NCBI GenBank assembly: GCA_025890175.1
Contig: JANPYM010000002.1
Location: forward strand, 3,710,823-3,774,822
From: Ciborinia camelliae
Lineage: Eukaryota; Ascomycota; Leotiomycetes; Helotiales; Sclerotiniaceae
DNA length: 64,000 nt
Direction of reading: 5' to 3'
Part shown: one piece after another, positions 45,269 to 57,588 of the stretch
Numbering within the stretch: position 1 is the first letter of the stretch
How the letters are laid out: the number at the start of each line of letters is the position of its first letter
The notes under the pieces: generated by a model
Told to the model about the DNA's origin: nothing
What the model saw: only the letters and a program-made list of their open reading frames with translations
The model's database searches: none
Program-made: the position numbers and the translations under genes

Positions 45269-48200
45269 ATGTCATCACTTCTTCCATTGACCCCGCGACG
45301 CGGAACTCAACGAGTATCTCACCTCCGCCAGGTTAGTAATGGCAGCTCCGAAAATGGGATTGCGTTTACAAACAGACCTGTCACTTCGTGCTCAAGTACA
45401 GGAACTGTTCAGCACGACCCAAAACCTTTAAAACTTCCTGTTGAGAGGCGCTGCAATCTTTGGACTCACGATGAGGCTTTCTCGAAAGAAGAAGTTATTC
45501 TAAACCTGGACTTATTTCCAGATGTCAAGGCCGGGGAGCTCATGGCAATCGTAGCTCTCAAAACAGATTCGGGACTTCGCGATTTTCAAGACAAATCGAC
45601 ATTGAATAAACAAGATATTGATAGCAAAACAGCTTCCGGGCAGTTTGGAAGGCACATATGGAACCAATCTGGCCATGGGCATCGCAGACAAGGCTCCAGG
45701 CATGATGTGAGCTTCGGTAAACGCTATTTGTTCCTCGCAAAAGATATGCCAAAGGATTTGAAACTAAAACAGCCCACACTGGAGGTATCTCTTGCTAAAC
45801 CGATCGCTGATGTATTCAATTTAAAGCATCGCTCAAATGTACTTCTCTGCACGGTACGTTCCACAGACATTTCTCCCTAAATGCACTGCTAATCCCCATG
45901 GTTGACAGACTGATCCAGTCACCAGCTCTGCATCCCATGTCGAGATGTCATTCAAAGATGAATACCTTGCTCGATCAGACATGTGGAGATTGACCGTGGG
46001 CGAAATGGTGAACAAGGCCGTCTACAGAGGGCAAAAGATTTTGTTCATGGGCACGATCAAGGCACAAGTTACTGCCGTTTACATTGGTGGGCGGAAGGTG
46101 CAGTCTGCATTCTTCTCGACAACCACCAAACCAGTTTTCCGGAGCGAGTCAGCGCGTTACGTGCTTTTCATTCAGATGTCGAGGGAAATGTGGGATTTTG
46201 ACTCTGAAGGTTCAGGTGAAATAATGTTTAATAAAGTGGTGAATGGCTTTCTACCAGCTCTGTTCAAGAAGTGGGTCCAGCTTAAAGTGAAGCATTTAGT
46301 TAGTATAGTGTTATTTACAAGAGTCGAATACGATACTGGGCTCGCTTCAGAATTGGCAAGATCCTCCCACGATACCGCCTACCACACAGGTGTGCAGACT
46401 GATGGCAGTAAGAAGCCATACAAGGATTTTTATCGAGTGGTTGTCAATGAGATGGCCAGTGGAGAATGGACAACAATCCTATATCAGTTGAAGCGCGAAT
46501 TTAAATTCTTTCGCAAAGATATCTCCATGCATCGGATCGAGTTGGTCACGGCTTTGGGCGCGCCATCCTCAGCCGCGAATAAAGGTACTCTTGGAACCCG
46601 CATCGAAGCGGAGCCTTCCCTTGCCATGCATGGAAACGTTCTTGAAGCGATCGATCTCGCATCAACTCAATTCGCGCATGATTATATTGATCGGGACCTT
46701 GTTAGGACTGGAATATCCATTGTTGTTGTTACTCCCTGTGCTGGACTTTTTGAAGTAGATTATGAAACTCTCCGAAAAACCACGGAAAGTCTCATTGGCA
46801 ATGGCATTGGAATTGACCTTGTTTGTCTCCCAAAAATGCCACTGCACTCCGTACCCCTTTTTCGATACAGAAATCCTAGATATGCTACGTTTCAAGAGGC
46901 ATTACATTTTAAAGCTCTTCGCAGCGAGGATAGCACTCCTCGTCAGACAGCTCCTATATTTGGGAGTTATTCATCCATAAACAGTTCGCTTTCTCCGCCC
47001 AAGGCCCGTGATAGAGCTTTCCAAAACTCATCATCCAACAATCGACAAGACCCTAAAGAATGGAGCTACGCAATACCACATTGGATCGATGTATCCTTTT
47101 GGACGGGGGCATCTCAAGATCTTCTTTCTACTCATCCTCTAGCTGATTCGAAACTATTCAAAAAACGAGTAGCCGAGTCCTCTACCGATTTTGCGATTCG
47201 TTGTAAAATGTATGAAATGGAAATGGCTAGTGTCATGGAAAATGCGATGACCGAGATTTCCGTTCCACCCCTGCAACTAGATGCCGTCTTTCCCCAAATG
47301 ATAATTCAAGAACTCCGGGAAACTGCGGGCCCGAAAAAGCCCCCGAATAAAGATAGTTGGGAACGCGCGAAGTTGCATCTTAGCCTCTCAGAGTTTATTA
47401 ATGGGCCATCAAAACCCGTGCTTGATCGGCATGCCACTCAATTTGAAAAGAAATTCATTAAGGCACTTGACACATACGACACCAGTCATTCTGAAATAAT
47501 GGAGAATTTTATTGGCCCACGACAGAAAAGCACGAAGACATCCTTTAAACCAGGAAGTGAGGAAACCGTGAGAAAGGCTCCTGCGAATGATTCTAAACTT
47601 TTGGGCTCCTCTTTCACCGATGATAGACCAACACCGAGAAGTATGAACTTGCTCGCTGGGGGGAAGCTAGACAAAGAGAAGCAAAATTTGCAAAAGAATG
47701 ATCCGGTGGTGCAGCGCAAGAGCAGTGTAAGTAGCCCCATGACTGCAGTGAAAGTCTTGGCTGTACGGCCTACAAAATTGAACCGTCAAATAAGTCTAGG
47801 CAAGTACGGTTTTGGTATCGCTGCACCGAAGGGCGTCGCAGCTGAATTACATACCGAGAATGCTAGTGCCGCGAAACCAGTTTCTACGTCGTCAAAAGGG
47901 TCTGATCCAAAGAAAAACAACAGTTTCACCATGGCAAACCATTTTCTTGGCGCTCCAGTCAATGAAGATCGACCGCCGTCGTCAAATAGTGAAAGGTCCA
48001 AAATGAGGTCCGATACTGCCTCCATCGAAAGCAAGCGAACAACTGAAGCGGAGGTTGAGAAAAGTCCTTCGGTACGCCCTATGACCATCAAAAGCGCACT
48101 TCAGTCTTTGGATTCCACGAACCAATTCAAATCTAGATCTGTCTTGAGCTCCTTCTACGAAGGGATCAAGGGTAACGAAGATGAAAGCAGGAATTTGCAG

Positions 48201-51095
48201 CTGCTGAGAACCAATGACGATCAAAAACTCTTCAATTCAAAACTTCTTGCAGAAGCGGTTCCAGAACTACCAGCAACTCTATCTCCGACTACTGCTTTAT
48301 CGCCATGGCTAAGTGTGCTAAATCCCTCCAACCCAGCAGAGAATGACGCAATGGGAAAGACAGTGTACAGAAGATGGCAACATGTCTTCCCTAAGCCAAT
48401 CCTTACTAGAACAATGAAGTGGAAATCTCTCTGTTCTCCCGCATCTGTCCCATTAACGACCGAGTCATTTCCCACAAAATTTCAACTGGAAACTGAGTAT
48501 CAACAAAAGCCATACAATATCTCACAGAATTCCGAGGATGAAGTCAGCGAAGATCCAAATAACAGAGAAGACTTTTTGAGGGAGTTAATTAGCTTACGCC
48601 TTTCCCAAGGTTTTCAAATCGTTATTGGTCCAGGGGTAGCTGAGGCATTTGGACAAAAGTCCTTGAAGATCGCGAATGTTTTCAACCGTGATCGTATTGC
48701 TGAGGATGGTGCCAGTGTATTCATGTCAATGGGAAACATAATTCACCAATTATCATGCGTGAATGGTACCGAGATTGAGGTTAATATGTTCGTCCGAAAG
48801 CCGACAGCTTTGACTACACCTAGCCCAGGAACTTTAAATCCATCCGGATACTATCCGGCAATTCGAACGACTTTGAGTGACGCGTACGTATCGCGCAAAA
48901 TGACCCTTGGACGATCAAAGGACGAATATAACTGGAATTACGTAGACTCTTTCATTGCTGGCTTCGAAGACGATATGACAGAACATCTCCGATTCTGGCG
49001 TGCAAGGTTCGTCTTGATACCTGTGGCACGCCCCACGCAATCTCGACGAGACCGTATGAGAGGTGAGGACAATGAAGAGGAAGTCCGGCTAGAAGGTATC
49101 AGGAAACTTACCCAGATGTGGCAAAGCCACAGATATGTGCCCTCTTCAGAGCCACGTTTCCAAAGTCTTACTTCTAGGAAAACAAAAGATCCAAATCCTC
49201 TTGACATCGTGTACAAAACTGAGGATCCATCCGTCGTTGTTAGCGCCGAACTCGAAACTTTACCTCTCGTAGAGACCAGTGAAAGTACAAATAGACGTGG
49301 ACAATTACTTGAAACAGATCGTTTTCGAAAATCAAAACTCGATATTGCCGCCTTGGCGGAAGCTATCCAAGCGCCTGTTGAAAAGGGCGGTGTTCGAATG
49401 CAAAATAGAAGATGGCATTTTCGCTTGCATTATAATTGTTTTATTGGTTCTGATATGACAACCTGGTTGCTTGAAAACTTCGAGGATATTGAAGACCGTG
49501 ATCAGGCAGTTGAGTTGGGTAATTTGCTTATGGTTGACGAGAGGCTAAGAGAGAAGGATATTGGCAAAGAGAGAGATCGAGATGCAGGGATATTTGTCCA
49601 TGTTGAAAAGCGCCATCCTTTTCGTGATGGACAGTATTTCTATCAAGTTACTGGAGAATTTGCCAAACAGCGACCAGATAGCCGTAGTGGTTGGTTCGGT
49701 TCTCGACGTCGTGAAAATTCTGTTCCTTCGACCCCAATGTCAGATGTAATGCCCAAAGACTGTCCGCGACCAGATAGGGTCAAGTCAAGCTCTACGCAAG
49801 ACGATACCTCAAACGACTCTGGTGTCCCAACTCCAACAACAAACGGGGGAAAGAGGCCCAAGGTCTCTCTAAGTAAAGTTATGAAGTATGATGTTGACCA
49901 TCGGAAACGCTCTTATCGTCCCGAGCTTATCAATCTTCACTATGACCGTCTTCATAATCCCGATAATTGTTATCACATTCGGATCGACTGGCTCAACGTC
50001 ACAGCCAAGTTAATTGAAGATGCTATACACACTTGGGCAATAACTGCAGAACAGCATGGCCTAAGACTAGTCGAAGCACCAATTGGCGAGGCATGTTCCA
50101 TTGGTTCAGTTCATCCATTCAGAAGCCCTTACTTAATCGAATTGGCTTTGCAGCCTCCAGATCAACAGCCCCGAACGTACTTTGATGTCAATTCGTTTAC
50201 TCCACAAGTACAAACTACCCAGTCTAACCGACATTATTATCAAAAAGCGATCATGAAAAAGTTCAATTTCGTTCTAGATATTGAGGCTGCGAAGAATTTT
50301 CCAAGCAACGTTGATGTGACTTTTTCATGGGGGCGACCAGATTATACCTATACCCAGTACATTCATAGATCCGGAGTGCTGCTTGTGCAGATTACAGATG
50401 AAGGCAATTTCCTCCTCTTGGCAAATCGACTATACAATAATAGGACTACGTCAGCCAGAGATACAGACAAATATATGAAAGTGGATCATCCCGGTGCCAA
50501 TCGCATGGGACCCAGCCCAATCGCAAACAATACCGGCATTACTGCTGGCACATCCAGTCCATTCCATTCACCGATTCTACGCGCAGCTTATGCCCCCTCT
50601 CCTCTTCTCCGTGCGACCCACCCCCTCTCTCCTCCATTACGTGCGGCAGCTGATGTATTAGGTCCTTCTCTCCCCACCTCCAAGCTAGCTGCCATTGGCA
50701 ATATTGGCAGTATTGGTAGTATTGGCAGTATTCGCCCTGAGAATATCAAAATCGAACTCGAGGAATTCTGTCACGATAGCTCGAAATTGGAACATTTCTA
50801 CAGAGAAGTTTTCGAAAAGGTGACACCACCTCATGCGACGCCACCAACACTCAAAAGCCCATTTCCTGCTATGCTTCTCGATTCGAATATTCCGACATTG
50901 GGATTGCCGCCGGGCATCTTAGCGCGCGATGGGAGGGATAGTAGTCCGACGCCGATGAGATTGGAGAGGTTACAGGGAGTTGGGAGTAGTATGCCGGTGC
51001 TTGGGAGGAGGCCGAGTGTACAGATGAGTATTGGGACTAGTGCGAGTGATGTGTCGAGGCATGAAAGTCCAAGGGGGAGTATAGCTGAGGGTTAA
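45269..51095 (+). CDS. iml1: Vacuolar membrane-associated protein Iml1 (GATOR1/SEACIT subunit, DEPDC5 orthologue)
   Basis: The catalytic-side subunit of the GATOR1/SEACIT complex, with Npr2 and Npr3. It restrains TORC1 by acting on Gtr/Rag GTPases at the vacuole when amino acids are short. The exons are 45269-45853 and 45909-51095, giving 1,923 residues. Iml1-type segments appear in order: [20 protein letters not shown] and [20 protein letters not shown] near 210-260, then the von Willebrand-like SABA region ([19 protein letters not shown]). A disordered Ser-rich stretch covers about 540-860. The DEP domain lies at about 1355-1445 ([39 protein letters not shown]). The C-terminal domain has [21 protein letters not shown] short Ile-Gly-Ser repeat lies near 1790-1805. 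It is complete and divergent from urb1. Confidence 0.93.
50694..50731 (+). repeat. In-frame ATTGGCAGT tandem repeat inside iml1
   Basis: A 9-bp unit (ATTGGCAGT/ATTGGTAGT) in four copies encodes a repeated Ile-Gly-Ser/Asn. Because it is a multiple of three, copy-number change would not break the frame. It lies in a disordered C-terminal segment. Confidence 0.8.
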
Positions 51096-51908
51096 TGTTG
51101 CTATGGATGATAGATCTGATTACAACTTTCGAATGAGAACTATTGGAATCTTTTTTTAAAGCCGATGTTCGTTTGGGATATATGCATGTTATTGTAGTAG
51201 GGGATACAAACCATATGTGGAACTGGATGGGAATCGGTGTTCTGTTTCTGCTTATTTAGGCAGTAGCAAGAGATGTGTGCCTACCTAGGTATGTTATAGA
51301 ACAAAAATTTGTTAATGTCTCCGGTTCCACTGAAGTTATCCAAATGATCAAGATTCGAGACTTTTGATGAGTAATAATTTGTCATCCAATTCTGATCTGC
51401 ATATCGGAAATTTCATTTCGACATTAATCACGTCGAAGTGAAAAACTTGATTTCTGAATTCCACTAACAAGCCAATATCTTAAGTTTATGTTGATATATC
51501 AACCCATTTCAGTGTTTGAGGGTATCTGAATATCCAAGGTTACTTGAACATAAAACTGTCAGAAACTCCAAAAGGTTTATATTATTAGGTACTATATATA
51601 TCCCACCTCTCTCTCTCTTGGTCTCATATAATCTCCTACCAATCTATATTATATTCCGCCGTCGTAATATATCTAATACGCCGCCGCTACTCTATTCAAG
51701 TACGCGAGGAAAACAAATACCTGCTCTTCGGCCTATCTGTGTTTGAGGGGTAGGTTTCAACGACGCCTTCTTTATTGTTTCTTCGATTAAGGAGTGTAGT
51801 AATTAAGGAGTGTGTAATAATGAGGCGGATATAGGTATATAATGATCTATGCAAGCAAGGCTGAAACGGAAATATATCTAGAATAGTCCTAACGCGAACT
51901 AGGAAGTG
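51096..51908. other. Intergenic between convergent genes, no gene seen
   Basis: 3' flank of both iml1 (+) and the GT2 gene (-). AT-rich, with CTCTCTCTC and GGAGTGT direct repeats. A CCTACCTAGGTATG motif lies near 51280. No coding frame is supported. Confidence 0.5.
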
Positions 51909-54900
51909 TTAACTATGGCGCAGACCAAGAAGAAAGGGAAAGGAAAAGAAAGGGAAACTTACGGGAAGTAAAAGATGACAAGCGACTTGGTTAGAAAGGG
52001 GTAAAATAGCGCTGAAATCGGTGATGACAAAGCCCCTCGATGCAAAAGACCCAAAATAAATCATTCCTGCCAAGATTGGAGTAATCGCCAAATACATCCA
52101 CTTAAAATCTCTAAAGATTTTATCCAATCCAATCCTAAACCCACCAGCCTCGACTTCCTTAGCCGTAGCCGTCCACTCCATATTGATACCCAGGAAATGG
52201 CATGAAATAGCAATTAAGAGATGGAAAGAGATACCGCCGAAGAAGAGAATAAACATGGGTGTCCATTTTGCAGTTTCAACGATGGAATACACGAAGACTT
52301 TTTCGCCGAGGCGGTGCCGGAGCATGGCGAAGGCGAGGGGGGAGAGTAAGTTGAAGACTACGGCCATGCCGACGAAGATTTTCCAGGAGGTAAGGTAGAA
52401 TTGGTCGAGGGAGTCGTTGAACCAGCCTACCATTATGTAGTTTGCCAGGGTGAGGGGTATTGCGCAGGCGATTGCGTAGTCTTTTTTAGTTAGTTTTTGA
52501 AATTTTGGAGTAGTAAGAATAGTTAGGTACTCACAGGTTCCGATGTAGGCTAGAATGGTGATTTTGGAGGTGAGTTTGATGTCACTCCAGAGGAATCTCA
52601 TGAAAAGTTTGGTAAAGGGCCCTTTCCACCACTTATAGATGGGGTTGAAGACTAATTCGTTGCATCCGTAGGCGTATTTCTCCCATCTAGCAAGTTCGTC
52701 GTAGACGGTGAGAGATACACCTTCTTTGAAGCCACCTTCATGATAAGTTGCTAATCTCACGATGAACTTGGCCATCTGAAGTCGTAGACTCATGTCGAAA
52801 TCCTCGGAGACATGATCTGGGACGGTGTTAGTCTTACATCGAAAAGTGAGTATGAGACGGACATACCATCAGACCAAAACTTCATCTGTCCGTCTTCTTC
52901 ATAAGCTACGCTTTGAACGGCACGCCACCGCAAGAAGGCATTGTGCCCCACGAAGGGTGCACAATCACCGTTTCCTACTGCGAAGGTGATGGACATGTAA
53001 ATGAGATTTGTAAAGTAGGTAACTGTCGGTTGTTAGTGGTATGTATTAAAAAGCTTCTCAAAGGAATACCGACTTCCATTCTCGAAAGGATTATTAGCAA
53101 CTTGCATGACACCAGAGGCATGTTGTAGGATGGCCACTTCGGGACTCTCATGCATTTCCAACGCACCATGGAGAAGACAGTCCTCGGGCTATGCTCGTTA
53201 GCAAACGCCTTACCTATCATGGAGGAATACTCACCACTCGAGTATCACTATCAATGATCAGAATGATATCACCAATTCGAACATTGCCTCCCGCCATAGT
53301 TCGTCCTTCATCTTGTTCGAGACATGTCGCCAAAGCTTGTTTATAAAGCACATCTTCTTCTTCTGGAGTAATATCACCCTCAGGTCGCCCTTCCTCAGCA
53401 GATTTTGCAGCAATAAGTCTTAGTAGCTCATCTTCAACTCGAATTGAGAAACTCAGGCAGTAGTTCATGTTGGATGCTTTTTTGAATTGACCCTTTCTCT
53501 GAAATCCTTCGGGGTTATCTTGTACCTTCTTTCCTTGGTACCATTTCTTTTTACTGTATGTGTGCTTGGGTCTAGGGCGTATCAGTTATGCGCCTAGGAA
53601 GTTAAGATGACTTTTGATGGATCATATACGTACCTAGAGCAATATCCGATGTTATTCAATTCATAGAAAGTCTTTCGAGCTTCAGCTAACTCAGGGTCCA
53701 CGGCTTGCATTCCATCTTCATTAACGTAGATTGAAGCAGAACCTCCTTGTGCTTCATAGTATCGGATCGCAGCCAATATACTGGTCACAGTAGGAATGAT
53801 AACACTATTAAAGATAATCAACAAATTTATACAAGAATGACGGATGCAAGTAAGTTCCTACCCTTTGAGACCTTCCTTATAAACAGGCATCTGAATAGTA
53901 ATATGAGGTAGCTCCAAGTCCGGATAGCGACCCCTTTTGGGGGGCTTTGCCGAATAGAACTGTGAATTCTTTCGTACATAGGTTAACGGTCCAAACAATT
54001 GGAACAAACTTCCTGCGATAACGATCATAAAGAACTACAAGTGAGTAACAGTGTTAGTGATATTCGGTTAATCATCGGCAACTCCCCCGTTCGTTGTGCT
54101 TGCGATTGAGGAGCGCCACCTAAAATTATTACAAAAGTGGCTTGAAATGTCTTACCAGAGAAAAGGAAACAAAAAACGGAATGACAGCAACCAGGGCGAA
54201 TCGAATTACTCCGCCATCCCACTCAAACTCTGTGATTAGTCGTGATGCGGACAACATTTGCACAAAGACTACTAGTACCATCGCAAATCCAATGACACCA
54301 GCATGCAGTAGTAGAAATGGCCTTTCCGGCGGTGCTGCAGCTTCGATATCTGGATTGAAAATTGTGTCTTTATTTTCTTCACGCTCAATGGCGGCTTGAA
54401 CAATGCCCATTTTCTCATTGAATTCGGGATCCTCACTGATCGCCGATGGTGTTCGTTCTGGTGTTCGACCTGGGGTTTGGGCCATGGGAGTAGTCATGGA
54501 TGCATATGGAGAGGTGGCTGTCATAGTCCCAATGTGAGATCCCCAGATCTATTTCATGCCTCGTAAGTACAGTTCAAGTTCTTTTTGGAATTGACTCGAC
54601 TTACCAAACCAACGAGAATCCCTTCAATATCTGCGCCATGCGTCATAATGCTCTCAACCGACTCGTTCCATACGAGAACAAGCCTCTCTTCTCTCAATAC
54701 ACACAAGTATGATTTTTTTGATACGCCAGTGCCTCCGTATGCAAGTTCTGATAGGTTTTGGACAATGGGAAGTCTTATCCCGCGAGGGTGCACTTGAAGT
54801 TCAGTTTGGAAAGGACCAATTTGATCCATCAATGCCGCAGTGATGTCAGATGACATTGTGAAGGCAACTTTGCAATTCAAGTATTGCATAACCATGTAGA

Positions 54901-55347
54901 AGCTGTTGTTGACATTTGGTGGCTCGGTATAGTAGCTTCCATCTGGAAGCCGCATAGCAACACCGACCCAGGACGATTCGTTGATTGTGCCATCTTCCTC
55001 CTCAATAGGTTGAAGCCATTTGGCAGCAGCACATCGCCTTTGGAGATATTTCGCAACCTGTAAATTCTTAGATAAAAGTCTGGGCTTATTTGAAGTTTTT
55101 TTTGTTCGAGAAAGAAAAAAATGGTAGGTTGTGGAACCGAAAGACGTACCAGGGTATGACGATCACGGCTGCCTGCAGATCCTGTACTCATTATGCTATG
55201 GGGTCGCGATATTGGCGACAAGCTTTCTGGTCGTGACCTTGGCAGCACCGGCACACTTTGATGTCGTTCTGCCATCGTAGGGCGTGCATCTTGTAGTATT
55301 GTTGGCTGCTCGCCAGAGGGCAATTGGAAGTTGAATTCTTCAGACAT
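51909..55347 (-). CDS. Membrane GT2-family glycosyltransferase (chitin-synthase-like), ten exons
   Basis: A processive type-2 glycosyltransferase, probably making a cell-surface polysaccharide. The exons are 55347-55150, 55057-54605, 54548-54156, 54034-53862, 53804-53634, 53571-53235, 53188-53074, 53022-52867, 52816-52535 and 52480-51909, giving 949 residues with consistent phases. TM segments at about 255-310 precede the catalytic core. The core shows ITIQMPVYKEGLKGVIIPT, the DxD element in IILIIDSDTRV, PEDCLLHGALEMHESPEV, GHNAFLRWRAVQ, and the catalytic-type VSEDFDM, followed by several TM helices. The layout resembles the fungal GT2 shown in Zymoseptoria and Fusarium to be needed for hyphal growth on surfaces and for virulence; orthology is my inference. 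The exon 7 donor (GTCGGT) is unusual. A GTAAGT near 51956-51961 leaves the last 18 codons uncertain. Confidence 0.85.
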
Positions 55348-57588
55348 ATCGTTATAGGCGGGGCCAGCGGGGAGAAAGTAGACCAACTTCAACCAAGGAT
55401 CTGGAGAGCTCCAAGTCCAGTTTGAACAATTTGAAACTTGCGATTATGAGTAATCGATGCTCCGTTGATATTAAAGGAAATCAACGAGGTCTCTCAAGGA
55501 CGGAAGTCAATATTACACTTGCCAACACATTCTTTATGGACGGCTGAAGGAGAAAATCAAAGTCCATAAACTTTTTTCTTTGAAATTTTGAAGCTAGCTG
55601 AGTGATAGCGGCGGAGAATAGTTATTGAGCCTAGACGAAACAGGGTTCCCGGATTGGAAAGCACGGATCTAGCTCAACAACCCATCTAAAAGATATCGTG
55701 CCCGTCGCCAATAGTCTAGGTATTGCGGTACGCGATAGCCACACCTTCTGCGAGAAGCCTATACTATTGGATCAGCTTTGCAGATTTAGAGTATCTTTGG
55801 ACGAAATTTGTGGCTCCATTTACATCTCAAGGCATGCAGAATGCAGAATATTGGCCTAAGAATAGCATTATGGTCCAACGATAAGCTAGGAGACTTATGG
55901 AATGTGTATCTATGGGACTTTCCATAGATAAGTTCTTACGGGAAGCTTTCCCGCTCAATGCATTCATAATACGAAGTTTGGAAGATGGGATATCATTATT
56001 GACCGGGGAATGTCGTACATGATGGTATTGATCCCATTCTCGCAGATAGGCCGGGATACGAAAAAGGACGAGGCCCTAGGTTGATTGCCTGGGGATATTG
56101 AAAAGGTTACAAGGGAGGGAGGAGCAAGGCACTGGCCACCAAAGGATCTGGAGTCCTCCCTCCGCCGTTTTCTTTGATATAATTGGCTGAACTGAGGTTA
56201 ATAGTCGCGCGCAATATAATTAAGATATATTGGAGTTCTCTAATTCCCCATGGGACGAGACGGGCTAAAACGCTGTCAGCCCTTGGCCCCTTAGTACAGC
56301 AGGGTATTTTTATGAACCTTTGATACTAAAAGCTCTAGCTAGGTACAGGGCTCGGAGTGATATCTTACTATAAGCTTTCAGGGGTTTCACAGACCCACTA
56401 TAGGCTTCTTTACCCTAAATAATATCGCTAACATACCTTAGCTGTCTAGCTGTAGTACTATTACCCCTCCAAGTTGCTGCATGTTACCCAAGGGCTCAGC
56501 AATTCTTACTGTTGGTTGGCTGATGATTTCGCACTTTGCACCACCCATACAAAGAAATTAAAAACAATTCAACGCTTTCAACATTCTGAATGCTCGTTAG
56601 GAACTTTTTTTTGTCGATCACTTTGATATCCCGACATTAAATAACTTCATTTTCTTGGTTATACGAATGAAATACCCCAACATGCATCTATCCTTCTAGG
56701 TCATCTGAACTTTTGGCTTGGCTCCCTATTTGAACTTTTGCCTCAACACACCATCTTGATCTCTCTCGAGTTTCAAGTGTCTGTCTTTAACCCCCTCCTT
56801 CCCCCCCAAAATGTCCATTGCCATATAGATGAATTAGACTTACGTGCAGGCTTACAGGTCACCAAATTCTCGTATTCAATCTCGATAATCACATGTGTTT
56901 CTGTGAAGTGTTACAGTGCCATCATCCCATTTTCGCCAGCATATCATCTGTCTTGAAGGGCTAGTGGCTCGGACAATTCAATCATTATCGTGGATTGACG
57001 CCTTTGTGATTTTGACGTTCCATCCGCCCTTAGCCTCGTCTAGGAGGCTCCCAAGTCATCAAAACATTAGGATGAAATGGGTCACAGCCACTGGATACCG
57101 ACAGGTGCTGTGCTAGTTGGTCCAGCTTAGCTGAACTTTTCTCTTCTGTGACTCTGTTATCAAAATTGTTCTTACTGTTCTCGATATCGCGTATATTCCC
57201 TTTATCGGCGATATTACCACCGCAGGTGCATGCAGATCTACAAGGGCAAATAGCCTCGCTTACTATCCTCATTTTGTCTTCGAAACCTGGTAGAAAATGC
57301 TCCTACCCTCAGGGGTTAATGCAATGACAAGGTACTCTGCCGCCTTTGCGTTATTCGCCATTGCCCTTATTGAAATGAATTGATTATTTTCGGTTTTTGT
57401 ATCGGGGGCTTTTCTTATCCTGGAAACATTTTTCAATCATATCATATATTCTTCGTGGGGGATCTGGGCAAGTGCTTGGATGAATAGAAGAAGTGAGTTG
57501 TCGAAACCTAGGTCATCATTGTTTGATAAGTTATCCAACGGCTTATCCCAATTTCTCAAAGTCGGCGAAAACACAAAGATCTTTCACG
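55348..57588. other. Long divergent spacer with a degraded, AT-rich part
   Basis: 2.2 kb between the starts of GT2 (-) and GH16 (+). No gene is supported. At about 56180-56480 the sequence is rich in TA, CTAG and TAAG words (ACTATAAGC, CTACCCTAAATAATA-like) with no frames, resembling a transposon relic after repeat-induced point mutation. That reading is tentative. Confidence 0.45.
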
